Assembly (NCBI GenBank): GCA_041660385.1
Contig: JBAZWJ010000036.1
Location: 1-64,000 of the forward strand
Length of the DNA stretch: 64,000 bases
Source: DYJE01 sp041660385
Lineage (GTDB): Bacteria > Desulfobacterota > Desulfobacteria > Desulfobacterales > Desulfolunaceae
Direction: 5' to 3'
In this document: one piece after another, positions 33,809-42,034 of the stretch
Position numbering within the stretch: position 1 is the stretch's first letter
How the letters are laid out: every line of letters starts with the position of its first letter
Translations under genes and position numbers: made by a program
The notes under the pieces: generated by a model
Database searches by the model: none
Told to the model about the DNA's origin: nothing
What the model saw: the letters and a program-made list of their open reading frames with translations, nothing else

Positions 33809-35800
33809 GTGATTCGCTTTGACATGGAAAAGCTCTTCTTTCGGCGCATATCACCGGACAGCCGACAACGAAATAAACGATATATGAGATGGGGTTCACA
33901 CCCTCATCGAATGAAGAATGCCATGGATCGCTACCATATTGTCTATAATCCGCTGCCCCTTTACCTGATGCATCTCGTCGGTTCTTGCCGGAGTATGACA
34001 GCTATGCTCAGTGAAATCACAGGTCTTGATCCGTTTGCACTGGATGAAAGCAACTATCTCAACTACCTGAACTTTAAGCCCAGTCTTCTGAAACGTGGGA
34101 TGGTGGACACCCTGGCCCTTGAAAGCAAGGCAGCAGATTACATCGCCAACCAGATCGCCAAAGCCGACCCTGCTTCAACGGTGGTATTGGGAGACTGTCG
34201 ACGGCGGCGCATCGACGAAATCATCACCACAAAAGGACGGAAACCCGAAGCGGTTTTCATCACCAGCATGAGCGCCAATTTCCCCACCACGGCCCTGATT
34301 GCCCGGGTGTTGAATCATGCCGGAATTCCTGTGATCATCGGCGGAATCCATGTGTCCACTTCGGTGGAGGATGTGGATGTTTTCGTCCGCAATGGATCGC
34401 CGTCCCCAGATTTGATATCCCTGGTACGAGGACCGGGCGACAGCGATGTGATCGCTCAAATCCTGTCAGACATAAATGAAAAGGACTTGAAACCGGAATA
34501 CACGGGAAACCATATGGTGGAAGACGGTATGTGGGGAGCTGAAAATATCGAGCGGATGCGGCCCATGGAGCTGATATTCCTTGAAAAAATTCCCCTTATC
34601 GGAGGTTTTGTCAAAAAACTGATCCGGATCAATCCCATCACCCCTTATCTGGGTTGCCCGTTTTCCTGTCATTTCTGCTCCATTTCCAGCCTCCCGGCAA
34701 AACAACGAACCTTCGCCACCCGAAGCCCCGAAGATTTTATTGCCGAGATCAAACATATGCAGAAAAATGGAGTGAATTACCACAACAGGATTTTCTTCTT
34801 TCTACCGGACAACCTCCTTCTGGGCAGAGAACGCCTGGAAGCTCTTCTTGATGCCATCATTACAAGCGACATAAAGATCAACTATGCAGCCCAGATTTCC
34901 ATCGACGTGGCCCAAAACCCGGAACTCCTGAGAAAACTCAGGCTGTCCGGTGCGATCCATTTTTTCATTGGTTTTGAATCTCTGAACCGGGACAACCTTT
35001 TAAGCATTGGAAAAAGCATAGTTCCCGCCATCGACAAAAGTGGACAAACCGTAAAGGATTATTATTCCAAGATGATCCGGATCATCCAGGACCATGGAAT
35101 CTCCATCCACGGGGCATTCATTTTTGGGCTCCCCAACGACGGCTTTTATACCCTGGATCTCCACACCGGAAGAACCATCGCTGATTTCTGCATGGATCAC
35201 CACATCGGCATCCAGGGTTGTCCGCTCACCGATCTGCCGGGATCACGGAATTTCAAACTCGCACAGCAGAAAAAGACCTATGTGTACGGCGAACAAGGAA
35301 CCCTGGAATACTTCCTTGCTCTATGCGCCGCCGATCTCTCCGAGTGCAACCGGATTCCGCCCAAATCCCTGAAACACAGCATGCTTCTGGTGATCCACCT
35401 CACCTACGATGCCATCCGGCGGGTGGGGTCCCTGTGGAATGTGATCAAAAACGCCCTGTTCGTCTTCCGTTGTGCTTGGAGCTACCCCACGAAAAACGGG
35501 CGCCTTTCAATTTTAGACCGATTGAACGAAGCCTTCATTTCCGCCTCAGCCCAGCTCATCGTCAACAACCTCCACCATGCAGACGAAACCGTCTATTCCC
35601 GTGCTCTGATCAAGGGTTCCTACGAACGCTATTTTGCGATGGAAACAGACGAAGAAATCCGGGCCATGTTCAAAAAGCATGTTCGGAAATTTTCCTCCGA
35701 CGACCCTGCCGGAAGCCAAACTTTTGAAAAGTTTGACAAACGCGTTTTGCCTTGGGCGGGATGCTCTCCCGTGAGCCGCGATAGATCAGACGAAGCATAG
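33809..35800 (+). CDS. B12-binding-type radical SAM protein
   Basis: 663 aa. An N-terminal cobalamin-binding-like Rossmann region (VFITSMSANFPTTALIAR..VIIGGIHVS, about 145-185) precedes the radical SAM core with CX3CX2C in GCPFSCHFCSISS (near 290). The arrangement resembles BchE/HpnJ-type enzymes that do methylation or ring chemistry; the reaction cannot be assigned. The start is uncertain: alternatives are Met26, 35 and 39, and MDRYHIVYNPLPLYLMH is a more usual opening. The last about 30 codons are derived from a dispersed intergenic repeat (35704-35750), so the C-terminus may be non-native. Confidence 0.85.
   Translation: MIRFDMEKLFFRRISPDSRQRNKRYMRWGSHPHRMKNAMDRYHIVYNPLPLYLMHLVGSCRSMTAMLSEITGLDPFALDESNYLNYLNFKPSLLKRGMVDTLALESKAADYIANQIAKADPASTVVLGDCRRRRIDEIITTKGRKPEAVFITSMSANFPTTALIARVLNHAGIPVIIGGIHVSTSVEDVDVFVRNGSPSPDLISLVRGPGDSDVIAQILSDINEKDLKPEYTGNHMVEDGMWGAENIERMRPMELIFLEKIPLIGGFVKKLIRINPITPYLGCPFSCHFCSISSLPAKQRTFATRSPEDFIAEIKHMQKNGVNYHNRIFFFLPDNLLLGRERLEALLDAIITSDIKINYAAQISIDVAQNPELLRKLRLSGAIHFFIGFESLNRDNLLSIGKSIVPAIDKSGQTVKDYYSKMIRIIQDHGISIHGAFIFGLPNDGFYTLDLHTGRTIADFCMDHHIGIQGCPLTDLPGSRNFKLAQQKKTYVYGEQGTLEYFLALCAADLSECNRIPPKSLKHSMLLVIHLTYDAIRRVGSLWNVIKNALFVFRCAWSYPTKNGRLSILDRLNEAFISASAQLIVNNLHHADETVYSRALIKGSYERYFAMETDEEIRAMFKKHVRKFSSDDPAGSQTFEKFDKRVLPWAGCSPVSRDRSDEA
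35704..35750 (+). repeat. Dispersed repeat, family B, inside the radical SAM 3' end
   Basis: The bases CCAAACTTTTGAAAAGTTTG plus ACAAACGCGTTTTG closely match the complement of the intergenic copies at 42991-43046 and 40777-40831. Here the repeat lies in frame within the last codons of the radical SAM gene. Confidence 0.75.
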
Positions 35801-35911
35801 ACATTCCCTATCTCAAACCCATCTCGTCATCCAAATTATCGTTTTGACAACCCATCAGTTCATCCGTTAACGAAAGTCTCGTCTTTGATCTATTTTAATA
35901 TTAGGGGGGTT

Positions 35912-36664
35912 ATGCGCGCAGCAGGAATCGATATCGGCTCACGGTCCATAGAACTGGTGATCCTTGAAAACAGCCGGATCATCGAAGCCTTGAAAGCTGA
36001 CACGGGTTTTGATCCCATGGCCGTTGCAGCGGATTTGATGAAAACGGCCCGCTTCGACCGCATTGTGGCCACGGGGTACGGAAGAAATCTGTTCGAAATC
36101 GCATTCGAAGGTGAAACGGTCACCGAAATCAAAGCCCATGCCCGGGGAGCCCATTATGTTTTTCCGGATGCGGAAACCATCCTTGATATCGGAGGTCAGG
36201 ACAGCAAAGTCATCAGAACAAACGGCATCGGCAAGGTTATCAAATTCGAAATGAACGACCGTTGTGCCGCCGGGACTGGCAAATTTCTGGAAATCATGGC
36301 CCGTTCCCTTGGTTTTTCCATTGAAGACTTTGGCAGTGCAGCCATGAAAACGGATGCCGAACTGCCCATCAACAGCATGTGCACGGTGTTTGCCGAATCC
36401 GAAGTCACGTCCCTTCTGGCAAGAGGTGAAAACCGGTTGAGCATTGCACGGGGACTTCACAGTTCCGTTGTGCGACGGGCCATGTCCATGTTGAAACGTG
36501 TGTCGGATTCAGGCCCCGTGGTTTTCACCGGAGGCGTGGCTAACAACCCCTGCATGGTCCGCTATCTTGAAGATTTAACAGGCAGAGACATCTGTGTTCC
36601 CGAACAACCCCATATGGCCGGAGCCCTTGGAGCGGCCTTAATCGCAGAAGAAAGCATGAGGTAA
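35912..36664 (+). CDS. ATP-dependent activator (BadF/BcrA/HgdC family), likely DCCP reductase
   Basis: 250 aa from the ATG at 35912 behind AGGGGGG. Homodimeric ASKHA-fold ATPase that bridges one 4Fe-4S cluster and injects low-potential electrons into a partner. Motifs: GIDIGSRSIELVIL (phosphate 1), VATGYGRNLF, DIGGQDSKVI (phosphate 2), and the cluster cysteines Cys118 in NDRCAAGTGKF and Cys157 in SMCTVFAESEV. Only one activator is encoded, and it sits 5 bases upstream of a single dehydratase-like subunit, which is the DCCP layout, not the two-subunit HgdAB/BcrBC layout. Confidence 0.94.
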   Translation: MRAAGIDIGSRSIELVILENSRIIEALKADTGFDPMAVAADLMKTARFDRIVATGYGRNLFEIAFEGETVTEIKAHARGAHYVFPDAETILDIGGQDSKVIRTNGIGKVIKFEMNDRCAAGTGKFLEIMARSLGFSIEDFGSAAMKTDAELPINSMCTVFAESEVTSLLARGENRLSIARGLHSSVVRRAMSMLKRVSDSGPVVFTGGVANNPCMVRYLEDLTGRDICVPEQPHMAGALGAALIAEESMR

Positions 36665-36669
36665 AACAT

Positions 36670-37809
36670 ATGAGTCAGGATCTTATGAACACATTACAGC
36701 AGGCGTTCGAGCAGAACGTCATCGACATCGAAAACTTTAAAAAAGCAGGCCGCAAAGCCATAGGCTGTTACTGTCTTTATTCGCCGGTTGAACTGATCGT
36801 GGCCGCCGATGCCATTCCTCTGCCTCTTTGCGGCACAAAAAACGATCCCGTTTCCGCTGCCGAAGAAGTTCTTCCCCGGAACCTCTGCCCGTTGATCAAA
36901 AGCAGTTACGGTTTTGCGGCCTTGAACACCTGCCCGTTTTTCAGATTTTCAGACATGATTGTGGCCGACACCACCTGCGACGGTAAAAAGAAGATGTTCG
37001 AACTGATGCAGCAGTACAAGAAGGTTCACGTTCTCCAGCTTCCCCAGAACCAGAATCTCACAACATCTCTTGCGCCCTGGCTTGCCGAAGTTCACACCAT
37101 GAAATCGGAAATCGAAGCCTTGACAGGCGTTACGATCACCACCGAAAGGATCAACAACGCCATCGACCTTCTCAATCGCGAGCGCGACGCCAAAAAAGCC
37201 GTGATGGATCTGGCCCGTATCAAACCGTCCCCCATCAAAGGCTCCGAACTGATCAACATCCTTTTCAAAGTGGGATTTCTGGCGGACAAGGAAAAGGGAA
37301 TCGCCCTGATGAACACCATGGTCGATCATTACACGGCCAAGGCAGAACGCGGTGAAAGCCCTTACACGAACAAGACCCCACGTGTACTCATCTCCGGTGT
37401 TCCCATGGGCATCGGTTCGGACAAAGTGGCCCGAATTCTTGAAGAAAGCGGCGCAAGCGTGGTGGGTTTCGAAAACTGCACCGGCTACAAACAGGTGTTC
37501 ACCGTGGCCAAGACCGACGACCCCATGGACGTCCTGGCCCGTCAGTACCTGTCCATCCCCTGCTCCGTGATGAGCCCCAATCAGGGACGCCTGGATCTTC
37601 TGGACGACATGATCAAAAAATTCAACGTAGACGGCGTGATCGACCTCACCTGGCAGGCCTGCCACACCTACAACGTGGAATCCTTCACCGTGGAAAAATG
37701 GCTGAACACCACCCACCAGCTTCCCATGCTCCACCTGGAAACAGACTACTCCGATTCAGATACCGAACAGTTGCGTGTGCGGATTCAGGCGTTTCTTGAG
37801 ATGCTGTAA
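36670..37809 (+). CDS. Double-cubane-cluster-containing anaerobic reductase (DCCP, HgdB-like)
   Basis: 379 aa. Homologue of 2-hydroxyacyl-CoA dehydratase beta subunits (YjiM-like) but encoded alone with its activator. Conserved features: GCYCLYSPVELIVAADAIPL, LPRNLCPLIKSSYGFA, CPFFRFSDMIVADTTCDGKK. Cysteines 33, 35, 54, 73, 88, 103, 270, 298 and 331 include the expected ligands. Characterised Carboxydothermus DCCP carries an Fe8S9 double cubane and, with ATP and activator, reduces small molecules such as acetylene; the physiological substrate is unknown. GAGGTAAAA lies before the ATG. No terminator is seen; a repeat tract follows. Confidence 0.9.
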   Translation: MSQDLMNTLQQAFEQNVIDIENFKKAGRKAIGCYCLYSPVELIVAADAIPLPLCGTKNDPVSAAEEVLPRNLCPLIKSSYGFAALNTCPFFRFSDMIVADTTCDGKKKMFELMQQYKKVHVLQLPQNQNLTTSLAPWLAEVHTMKSEIEALTGVTITTERINNAIDLLNRERDAKKAVMDLARIKPSPIKGSELINILFKVGFLADKEKGIALMNTMVDHYTAKAERGESPYTNKTPRVLISGVPMGIGSDKVARILEESGASVVGFENCTGYKQVFTVAKTDDPMDVLARQYLSIPCSVMSPNQGRLDLLDDMIKKFNVDGVIDLTWQACHTYNVESFTVEKWLNTTHQLPMLHLETDYSDSDTEQLRVRIQAFLEML

Positions 37810-37835
37810 TCTGATTTTTGCCTCCGGCAGCCCTG

Positions 37836-37858
37836 CCGGGCATAGCCGTCAGGCTAAG
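37836..37858. repeat. Short dispersed repeat, shared with 14286-14309
   Basis: GCCGGGCATAGCCGTCAGGC followed by TAAG is the second copy of the 23-base intergenic element. It follows a fragment resembling the family B end (TTTTGCCTCCGGCAG). Confidence 0.55.
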
Positions 37859-37865
37859 GCTTTAA

Positions 37866-38115
37866 ATGATACAATCCGTACGAATCCCAACGGGATTCCG
37901 TATCATAGCCCAGGGTTGCGGCAACGCCGCTACCCTGGGATTACCGGCGAGCACCCCCAACCCCAAAGGGGTTGCGTCGGGACATTGGTGATTCATGGGA
38001 ATGTTACGCAACCCCGTTGGGGTTGAATGGCACTCCCGTGCTGACGATAGGTCAGCTATGAGTCTGCCTCGCCCTCCCTCGTTCCGGGGATTCTCCCCGG
38101 AACGAGGGGCTGTTG
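37866..38115. repeat. Cluster of nested palindromes downstream of the DCCP gene
   Basis: About 250 bases hold successive inverted repeats: ATGATAC/GTATCAT around AATCCCAACGGGATT (37866-37907), CCCAGGGT/ACCCTGGG (37909-37940), CAACCCCAAAGGGGTTG (37957-37974), CAACCCCGTTGGGGTTG (38009-38025), and CCTCGTTCCGGGG/CCCCGGAACGAGG (38077-38107). No coding sequence is credible. The arrangement looks like an accumulation of REP-like elements. Confidence 0.65.
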
Positions 38116-38217
38116 CGTGATGCGGTTGGCTGTGTCTATTTTTTGGCTCTCATAAAGACCAGGTGGGTGTCCTACCCTCCCAAATCTATACACCAACGCG
38201 CTTCCCGAATATTCCGC

Positions 38218-38262
38218 AAACCCATTTGTCCAGATTTTTAAAATCTGGCCGCCGGAGGCCTC
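38218..38262 (-). repeat. Dispersed repeat, family B, second copy
   Basis: Minus orientation: GGCCTCCGGCGGCCAGATTT then TAAAAATCTGGACAAATGGGTTT. It matches the copy at 40694-40750 in opposite orientation and the CAAACTTTTGAAAAGTTTG variants elsewhere. Confidence 0.75.
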
Positions 38263-38271
38263 ATACAAAAC

Positions 38272-38304
38272 AAAAAAGACGGCGTTTCCGCCGTCTTTCT
38301 TTTT
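38272..38304. terminator. Terminator for the HTH-ferredoxin gene (bidirectional shape)
   Basis: 10-bp stem AAAGACGGCG (38275-38284) / CGCCGTCTTT (38289-38298) with a 4-base loop. There are As before it and Ts after it, so it can act on both strands. It lies about 25 bases beyond the stop of the minus-strand ferredoxin gene. Confidence 0.85.
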
Positions 38305-38326
38305 CACAAAACGAAAAATAAGATGA

Positions 38327-39316
38327 TCAATCAGGAATAAACGAAACCGGTCTTTTTTCAACCAATGTAATGGCAGTTTCCGGACAGGTGACGTGGCAGA
38401 GACCGCAGCCCAGACAGAGTTCTGCGTTGATGACGGCGATGTCGTTTTCAAGGGTGATGGCGCCAAACTTGCAGCGATCAAGGCAGGTTCCGCAGCCGGT
38501 GCAGGTTTCAGCATTGACCTGGGCGCAGAAACGGCTGGGGGCTGTGAGGTTTAAGCGTTCTGAAATGATCAGGGGCAGGGTCTGGCAGCAGCATTCGCAG
38601 CAGTTGCAGATGAAATGGCCCACATGGCTTTTGTTCATGGTCACATGGACAAGCCCTTTTTTCTCGCATTCCTTGATCAGGTCGTAGGCTTCCTGTTTGC
38701 TGATGGCCCGGCCTGTGCCACGGTCCAGAGTGTAGCGGGCCGCATTATCCACCTGGATACAGGCTTCCACGGGCATGTCGCATTTGTGGGCGATCACCCG
38801 GCAGGTGCAGCGGGTTACGGCCAGAGCTTCGGATTTTTCGATGATCTTGTTCACACTGTCCATATCAAGGATCTGCTGTTTTCCGGTGTCCACCGATTCT
38901 TCCACTGCGATGACACGGGTAAAGGCCGTGGGCAGAACCTTGGTGTAAAGCCGGGCAAAATCGGGCCATTCGGTTTCCATGAAAGTCTGCCACAGATCGT
39001 GATAAGCCCTGGTCGCTTCGGGCCAGAGAATGGTTCCGTCATGGAACTGGATCAGATCGCGGCACATCTTGTATTTCGTCACACCGCCTTTCAGGGATTT
39101 AAAGGCAAGTCCCTTGACGTAGAGGGTCCGGCACATGGCATCCACTTCCGCTGCGGACTTTCCCACATCCTTGGCCAGATCTTCCGGGCTTCCCGGCATT
39201 TTCATCAGAAGATCAGCTTCTTCCTTGCTGGCGATCATTTCAAACAACCTGGGAATCAATTTGGAGCCGGATAAAAAGATCTTGTCGGTCATCTGTTCGT
39301 AAATGGTCTTTTCCAC
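38327..39316 (-). CDS. 4Fe-4S ferredoxin-type protein with N-terminal winged-helix-like domain
   Basis: 329 aa. The N-terminus (about 25-75, ADLLMKMPGSPEDLAKDVGK and VDAMCRTLYVKGLAF) looks like a degenerate HTH. The middle has extra cysteines (TRCTCRVIAHKCDM; FICNCCECCCQTLPL) that may hold another cluster. The C-terminus has two 4Fe-4S motifs: CTGCGTCLDRCKFGA and CLGCGLCHVTCPETA. Relatives occur in sulfate reducers beside oxidoreductases. It is convergent with the DCCP genes and could supply electrons, but that is inference. Confidence 0.85.
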   Translation of the reverse strand: MEKTIYEQMTDKIFLSGSKLIPRLFEMIASKEEADLLMKMPGSPEDLAKDVGKSAAEVDAMCRTLYVKGLAFKSLKGGVTKYKMCRDLIQFHDGTILWPEATRAYHDLWQTFMETEWPDFARLYTKVLPTAFTRVIAVEESVDTGKQQILDMDSVNKIIEKSEALAVTRCTCRVIAHKCDMPVEACIQVDNAARYTLDRGTGRAISKQEAYDLIKECEKKGLVHVTMNKSHVGHFICNCCECCCQTLPLIISERLNLTAPSRFCAQVNAETCTGCGTCLDRCKFGAITLENDIAVINAELCLGCGLCHVTCPETAITLVEKRPVSFIPD

Positions 39317-39569
39317 AGTTTTCTCCCTTTACGTTAAGTTTGGCGGTTCTTCATATCATCAGGCCGCTTGGAAAGCTAATGGGCACGTTGCATTGTGGCC
39401 CTTCAAGCGCCTCTTTAAACATACTTTGCCACCAACATTTTAGTAGCACCTTTTTAAAACTCATACTCGACGGAAACTATTTAGGCATTTGTCTGGTTTT
39501 GTTCCTATAACCAACCCGACCTATGACAGTCTTCCTTAAATTTTCAGCCTCCCGCTATGCAATCATTCG

Positions 39570-39607
39570 ACGTTGGGCGTTGGATGTTCGATGTTGGACG
39601 TTCATTA
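39570..39607. repeat. Short degenerate GTTGG-type direct repeat
   Basis: Four imperfect units of about 9 bases (CGTTGGGCG, TTGGATGTT, CGATGTT, GGACGTT) lie just before the hypB stop. The 39317-39569 stretch between the ferredoxin and hypB genes otherwise shows nothing recognisable. Confidence 0.4.
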
Positions 39608-40279
39608 TTATCCAATTACGCTTTTCACCTTCGCCGTAAGCCATTCCGCCCACTCATCCACGCCTTTGCCAGTCCGTGATGAAATTTCAAAAATTTTCAT
39701 TTCAGGATTAATGGCAAGAACTCTTTGTTTGAAAACATCCATATTGAAATCCGTGAGTTCCAGAAAGTCGGTCTTGTTGACCAGAAGCACCTGGCATACG
39801 GCAAACATCAACGGGTATTTCAGGGGTTTGTCGTCGCCTTCGGGCACGGAGAGGATCATGGCATTCATGTGGGCGCCTGTTTCGAATTCCGCAGGACACA
39901 CCAGATTGCCAACGTTTTCAAGAATCACCAGATCAAAGCGTTTGTAATCCATGGCTTCAAGACCCGTCCGAACCATGGTGGCGTCCATGTGGCAAAAACC
40001 GCCTGTTCGTATCTGGATGGCTTCTGTTCCGGCCGCAGCGATTTTTTCAGCATCCACTTTGGAATCAATGTCGGCTTCCATCACACCCACCTTGAGATCC
40101 TTGGTGATTCGTTCAAGGGTGGCAAGGATGGTGGTTGTTTTTCCTGCGCCTGGAGAGGCCATCAGGTTCATGAGAAAGGTTTTTGTCCCTGTCAGTTCCG
40201 CGTTAAGGTTTTTAGCCATAAGGGTGTTGTCGGCCAGAATATCTTCCTTGACTTCGATCAAGCGTACGCCGTCGTTCAT
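39608..40279 (-). CDS. hypB: Hydrogenase nickel-incorporation GTPase HypB
   Basis: 223-aa GTPase that delivers nickel to hydrogenase (or shares it with other Ni enzymes). Walker A MASPGAGKTTTI (near residue 40), the metal site in TGGFCHMDATMV, G-motifs VMEADIDSKVD, LVILENVGNLVCPAEF, VLLVNKTDFLE. The N-terminal CxxCGC or His-rich nickel store is absent. Start overlaps hypA stop by four bases. No hydrogenase or other hyp gene is in the window. Confidence 0.96.
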   Translation of the reverse strand: MNDGVRLIEVKEDILADNTLMAKNLNAELTGTKTFLMNLMASPGAGKTTTILATLERITKDLKVGVMEADIDSKVDAEKIAAAGTEAIQIRTGGFCHMDATMVRTGLEAMDYKRFDLVILENVGNLVCPAEFETGAHMNAMILSVPEGDDKPLKYPLMFAVCQVLLVNKTDFLELTDFNMDVFKQRVLAINPEMKIFEISSRTGKGVDEWAEWLTAKVKSVIG

Positions 40280-40626
40280 AGAACCTCCATATTTTTAATC
40301 GTGTACTCCCTGCCTGAAACGAGGCTGTGGGACTCACCTCCGCATTCCGAGCAGACCGGCTTCGTGCCGTCTTTTAAGTTTATTTCAAATGAATGACCAC
40401 AGGCTGTACACCTCATCACAGCAGGTATGCGTTCAATCACAAGCTTTGCCCCATCGGCCAGACTTCCTTTGCTCACGTAATCGAAATACTGCTGCATGCA
40501 CATGTCATCCAGATCGGAGAACGCACCCACCTGAAGGTGAATGGCCATGATTTTCTTAACCTGATTGATGGCCGCGTGTTTCAGCACAATACCGAGAATG
40601 CTGTTGATCACCGGGAGTTCATGCAT
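40276..40626 (-). CDS. hypA: Hydrogenase nickel-insertion protein HypA
   Basis: 116 aa. N-terminal MHE with His2 for nickel, and a zinc site with CTACGHSF and PVCSECG. HypA partners with HypB to insert nickel. The start is preceded by GGAAAGCAAC. Upstream 40627-40854 holds two family B repeats and no gene. Confidence 0.95.
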   Translation of the reverse strand: MHELPVINSILGIVLKHAAINQVKKIMAIHLQVGAFSDLDDMCMQQYFDYVSKGSLADGAKLVIERIPAVMRCTACGHSFEINLKDGTKPVCSECGGESHSLVSGREYTIKNMEVL

Positions 40627-40693
40627 GTTGCTTTCCTTTATAAATTAAAAATTGTGGTTCTGCATAATTCTCAGTTTCATTGTTTTAATGATA

Positions 40694-40750
40694 CCTCCGG
40701 TGGCCCTCCCGGGGGGCCAGATTTTAAAAATCTGGACAAATGGGTTTTGG
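40694..40750 (+). repeat. Dispersed repeat, family B, third copy
   Basis: CCTCCGGTGGCCCTCCCGGG continuing GGGCCAGATTTTAAAAATCTGG and ACAAATGGGTTTTGG. The inner CCAGATTTTAAAAATCTGG is a perfect palindrome. Confidence 0.75.
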
Positions 40751-40776
40751 TTATCGAGAAGCCCTGCGGCACAATT

Positions 40777-40831
40777 AAAACCTGTTTGTCAACCTTTTCA
40801 AAAGTTTGGCCCCGGCAGGGCCGCCAGAGGC
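40777..40831 (-). repeat. Dispersed repeat, family B, fourth copy
   Basis: Minus orientation: GCCTCTGGCGGCCCTGCCGG followed by GGCCAAACTTTTGAAAAGGTTG and ACAAACAGGTTTT. It is only 26 bases from the third copy and points the other way, so the pair forms a larger inverted repeat. Confidence 0.75.
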
Positions 40832-40854
40832 AATAAACAACCACGAAATTAACT

Positions 40855-41925
40855 TCAATCCAGGGGCCGAACAAGCTTTCTGATCTTTCCGGTTGCAACA
40901 ACATCACAAAATTCATCGGCCAGTTCGCGGCTTCGTTCGGCCGCTGTGATCCAATAGGCAAACCGTTCGTCGTCTCTTCTGAAAAACAGTTTAAAATCAT
41001 TACGGTCAGGGATCTTAGCATAGGGAAGTGTGGCGATAAAGTCCCTTGACGGACAGATCAAAAGAAGATTTTCCATATTCACTTTGTCAGGTTTCCGGTG
41101 TTTGAGCTGTTTGTCCAGCCAGCCCGGAACGATTCTGTCGGTATAATGGGGAAAAAGGACGATTCCATCTTTTATCCCGTATGGAATATCCATGTGATAG
41201 TCCAACACGCCGCCGTCTCTGAACATTCCGCCGGTCGTTCCCGGAATATCTTCGATTCCGCTCATCACAATGGGAATGGAGCCGGATGCCAGAATGGAGA
41301 TCCGGAGATTTTCAGGACTGAGCGGTACACGGTCCACAGGGAACTGGTTCATGTGGTAAAATGGGGGTTTTGTCCGGCCATCGTAGAACAACGTGCGCCT
41401 GAAAAAATACTTCAGGTTGTTCCGGCTGACCACATTAGCCAGCGCAGCCCCGATAAGGCCGGGAATCATGATGGCTTTCCGCTCGCTGGCCGTCAGGTTC
41501 AAGCACTTGACGGCAAGGATGTTGAGCCGGAAGAACGGATGGGAGAGAACTTCCCGGACGCCTTGATCATCCAGATAATCATAAATGATTTCAGCGCCTT
41601 TGTCCGTCACCTCCTGCGCCGTGGGTTTGCCGACGTAGGCCTGGTGGATGTAGGCGTCGAGGAGTCGGTCGATGGCGGCTTCGGGGTTTTTACGCATGGC
41701 GGCTGCAAAACGGTAAGCCCCGATGGATGAGCCCAGAAGATGAACGGGTTTTTCCGACTCAGTGAGCCAGCTTGAAAAAATATAGCGGTCAAGACCGGAA
41801 AGAATGATCCATTTGGGACCGCCTGCGGCCCCGGCCATGACCCGGATCATGTCCGGGGTTAGGCCTTTTTCTTTGATGGTTGCAAGGGCTTTGGACCCTG
41901 CAAGGTATGTCAGTTTGCTGGACAT
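40855..41925 (-). CDS. Patatin-like phospholipase family protein
   Basis: 356 aa from the ATG at 41925 (MSSKLTYLAGSKAL), after CAGGAA. Hydrolase with the Ser/Asp dyad of patatins: Ser in LLGSSIGAYR (GxSxG) and Asp in FRDGGVLDYH (DG-G). The oxyanion Gly-rich segment is GAAGGPKW. It would release acyl groups from lipids or similar esters. It stands alone, with repeats on both sides (GGAC repeats at 41944-41991; family B at 40694-40831). Confidence 0.88.
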   Translation of the reverse strand: MSSKLTYLAGSKALATIKEKGLTPDMIRVMAGAAGGPKWIILSGLDRYIFSSWLTESEKPVHLLGSSIGAYRFAAAMRKNPEAAIDRLLDAYIHQAYVGKPTAQEVTDKGAEIIYDYLDDQGVREVLSHPFFRLNILAVKCLNLTASERKAIMIPGLIGAALANVVSRNNLKYFFRRTLFYDGRTKPPFYHMNQFPVDRVPLSPENLRISILASGSIPIVMSGIEDIPGTTGGMFRDGGVLDYHMDIPYGIKDGIVLFPHYTDRIVPGWLDKQLKHRKPDKVNMENLLLICPSRDFIATLPYAKIPDRNDFKLFFRRDDERFAYWITAAERSRELADEFCDVVATGKIRKLVRPLD

Positions 41926-41943
41926 GGGGTTCCTGTAAAAATG

Positions 41944-41991
41944 GGTGTGGACCAAGTGGACTTTGTGGACAGTGGACAGCGTGGACTATAT
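41944..41991. repeat. Short GTGGAC tandem repeat, copy 1
   Basis: The unit GTGGAC recurs five times at irregular 7-11-base spacing upstream of the patatin gene. A related but palindromic tract lies at 44721-44797. Confidence 0.55.
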
Positions 41992-42034
41992 ATAAGTTCG
42001 CGCTGTCTCACTTTAATCTATCCACCCATCAAAA

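Noticed and set aside
36670..37809. Subunit of a 2-hydroxyglutaryl- or benzoyl-CoA system
   Set aside because: Only one dehydratase-type subunit is present, with sequence blocks of the DCCP branch; the two-subunit arrangement is absent.
37866..38115. Possible CRISPR array
   Set aside because: The palindromes differ in sequence and spacing; there is no regular direct repeat or cas gene.
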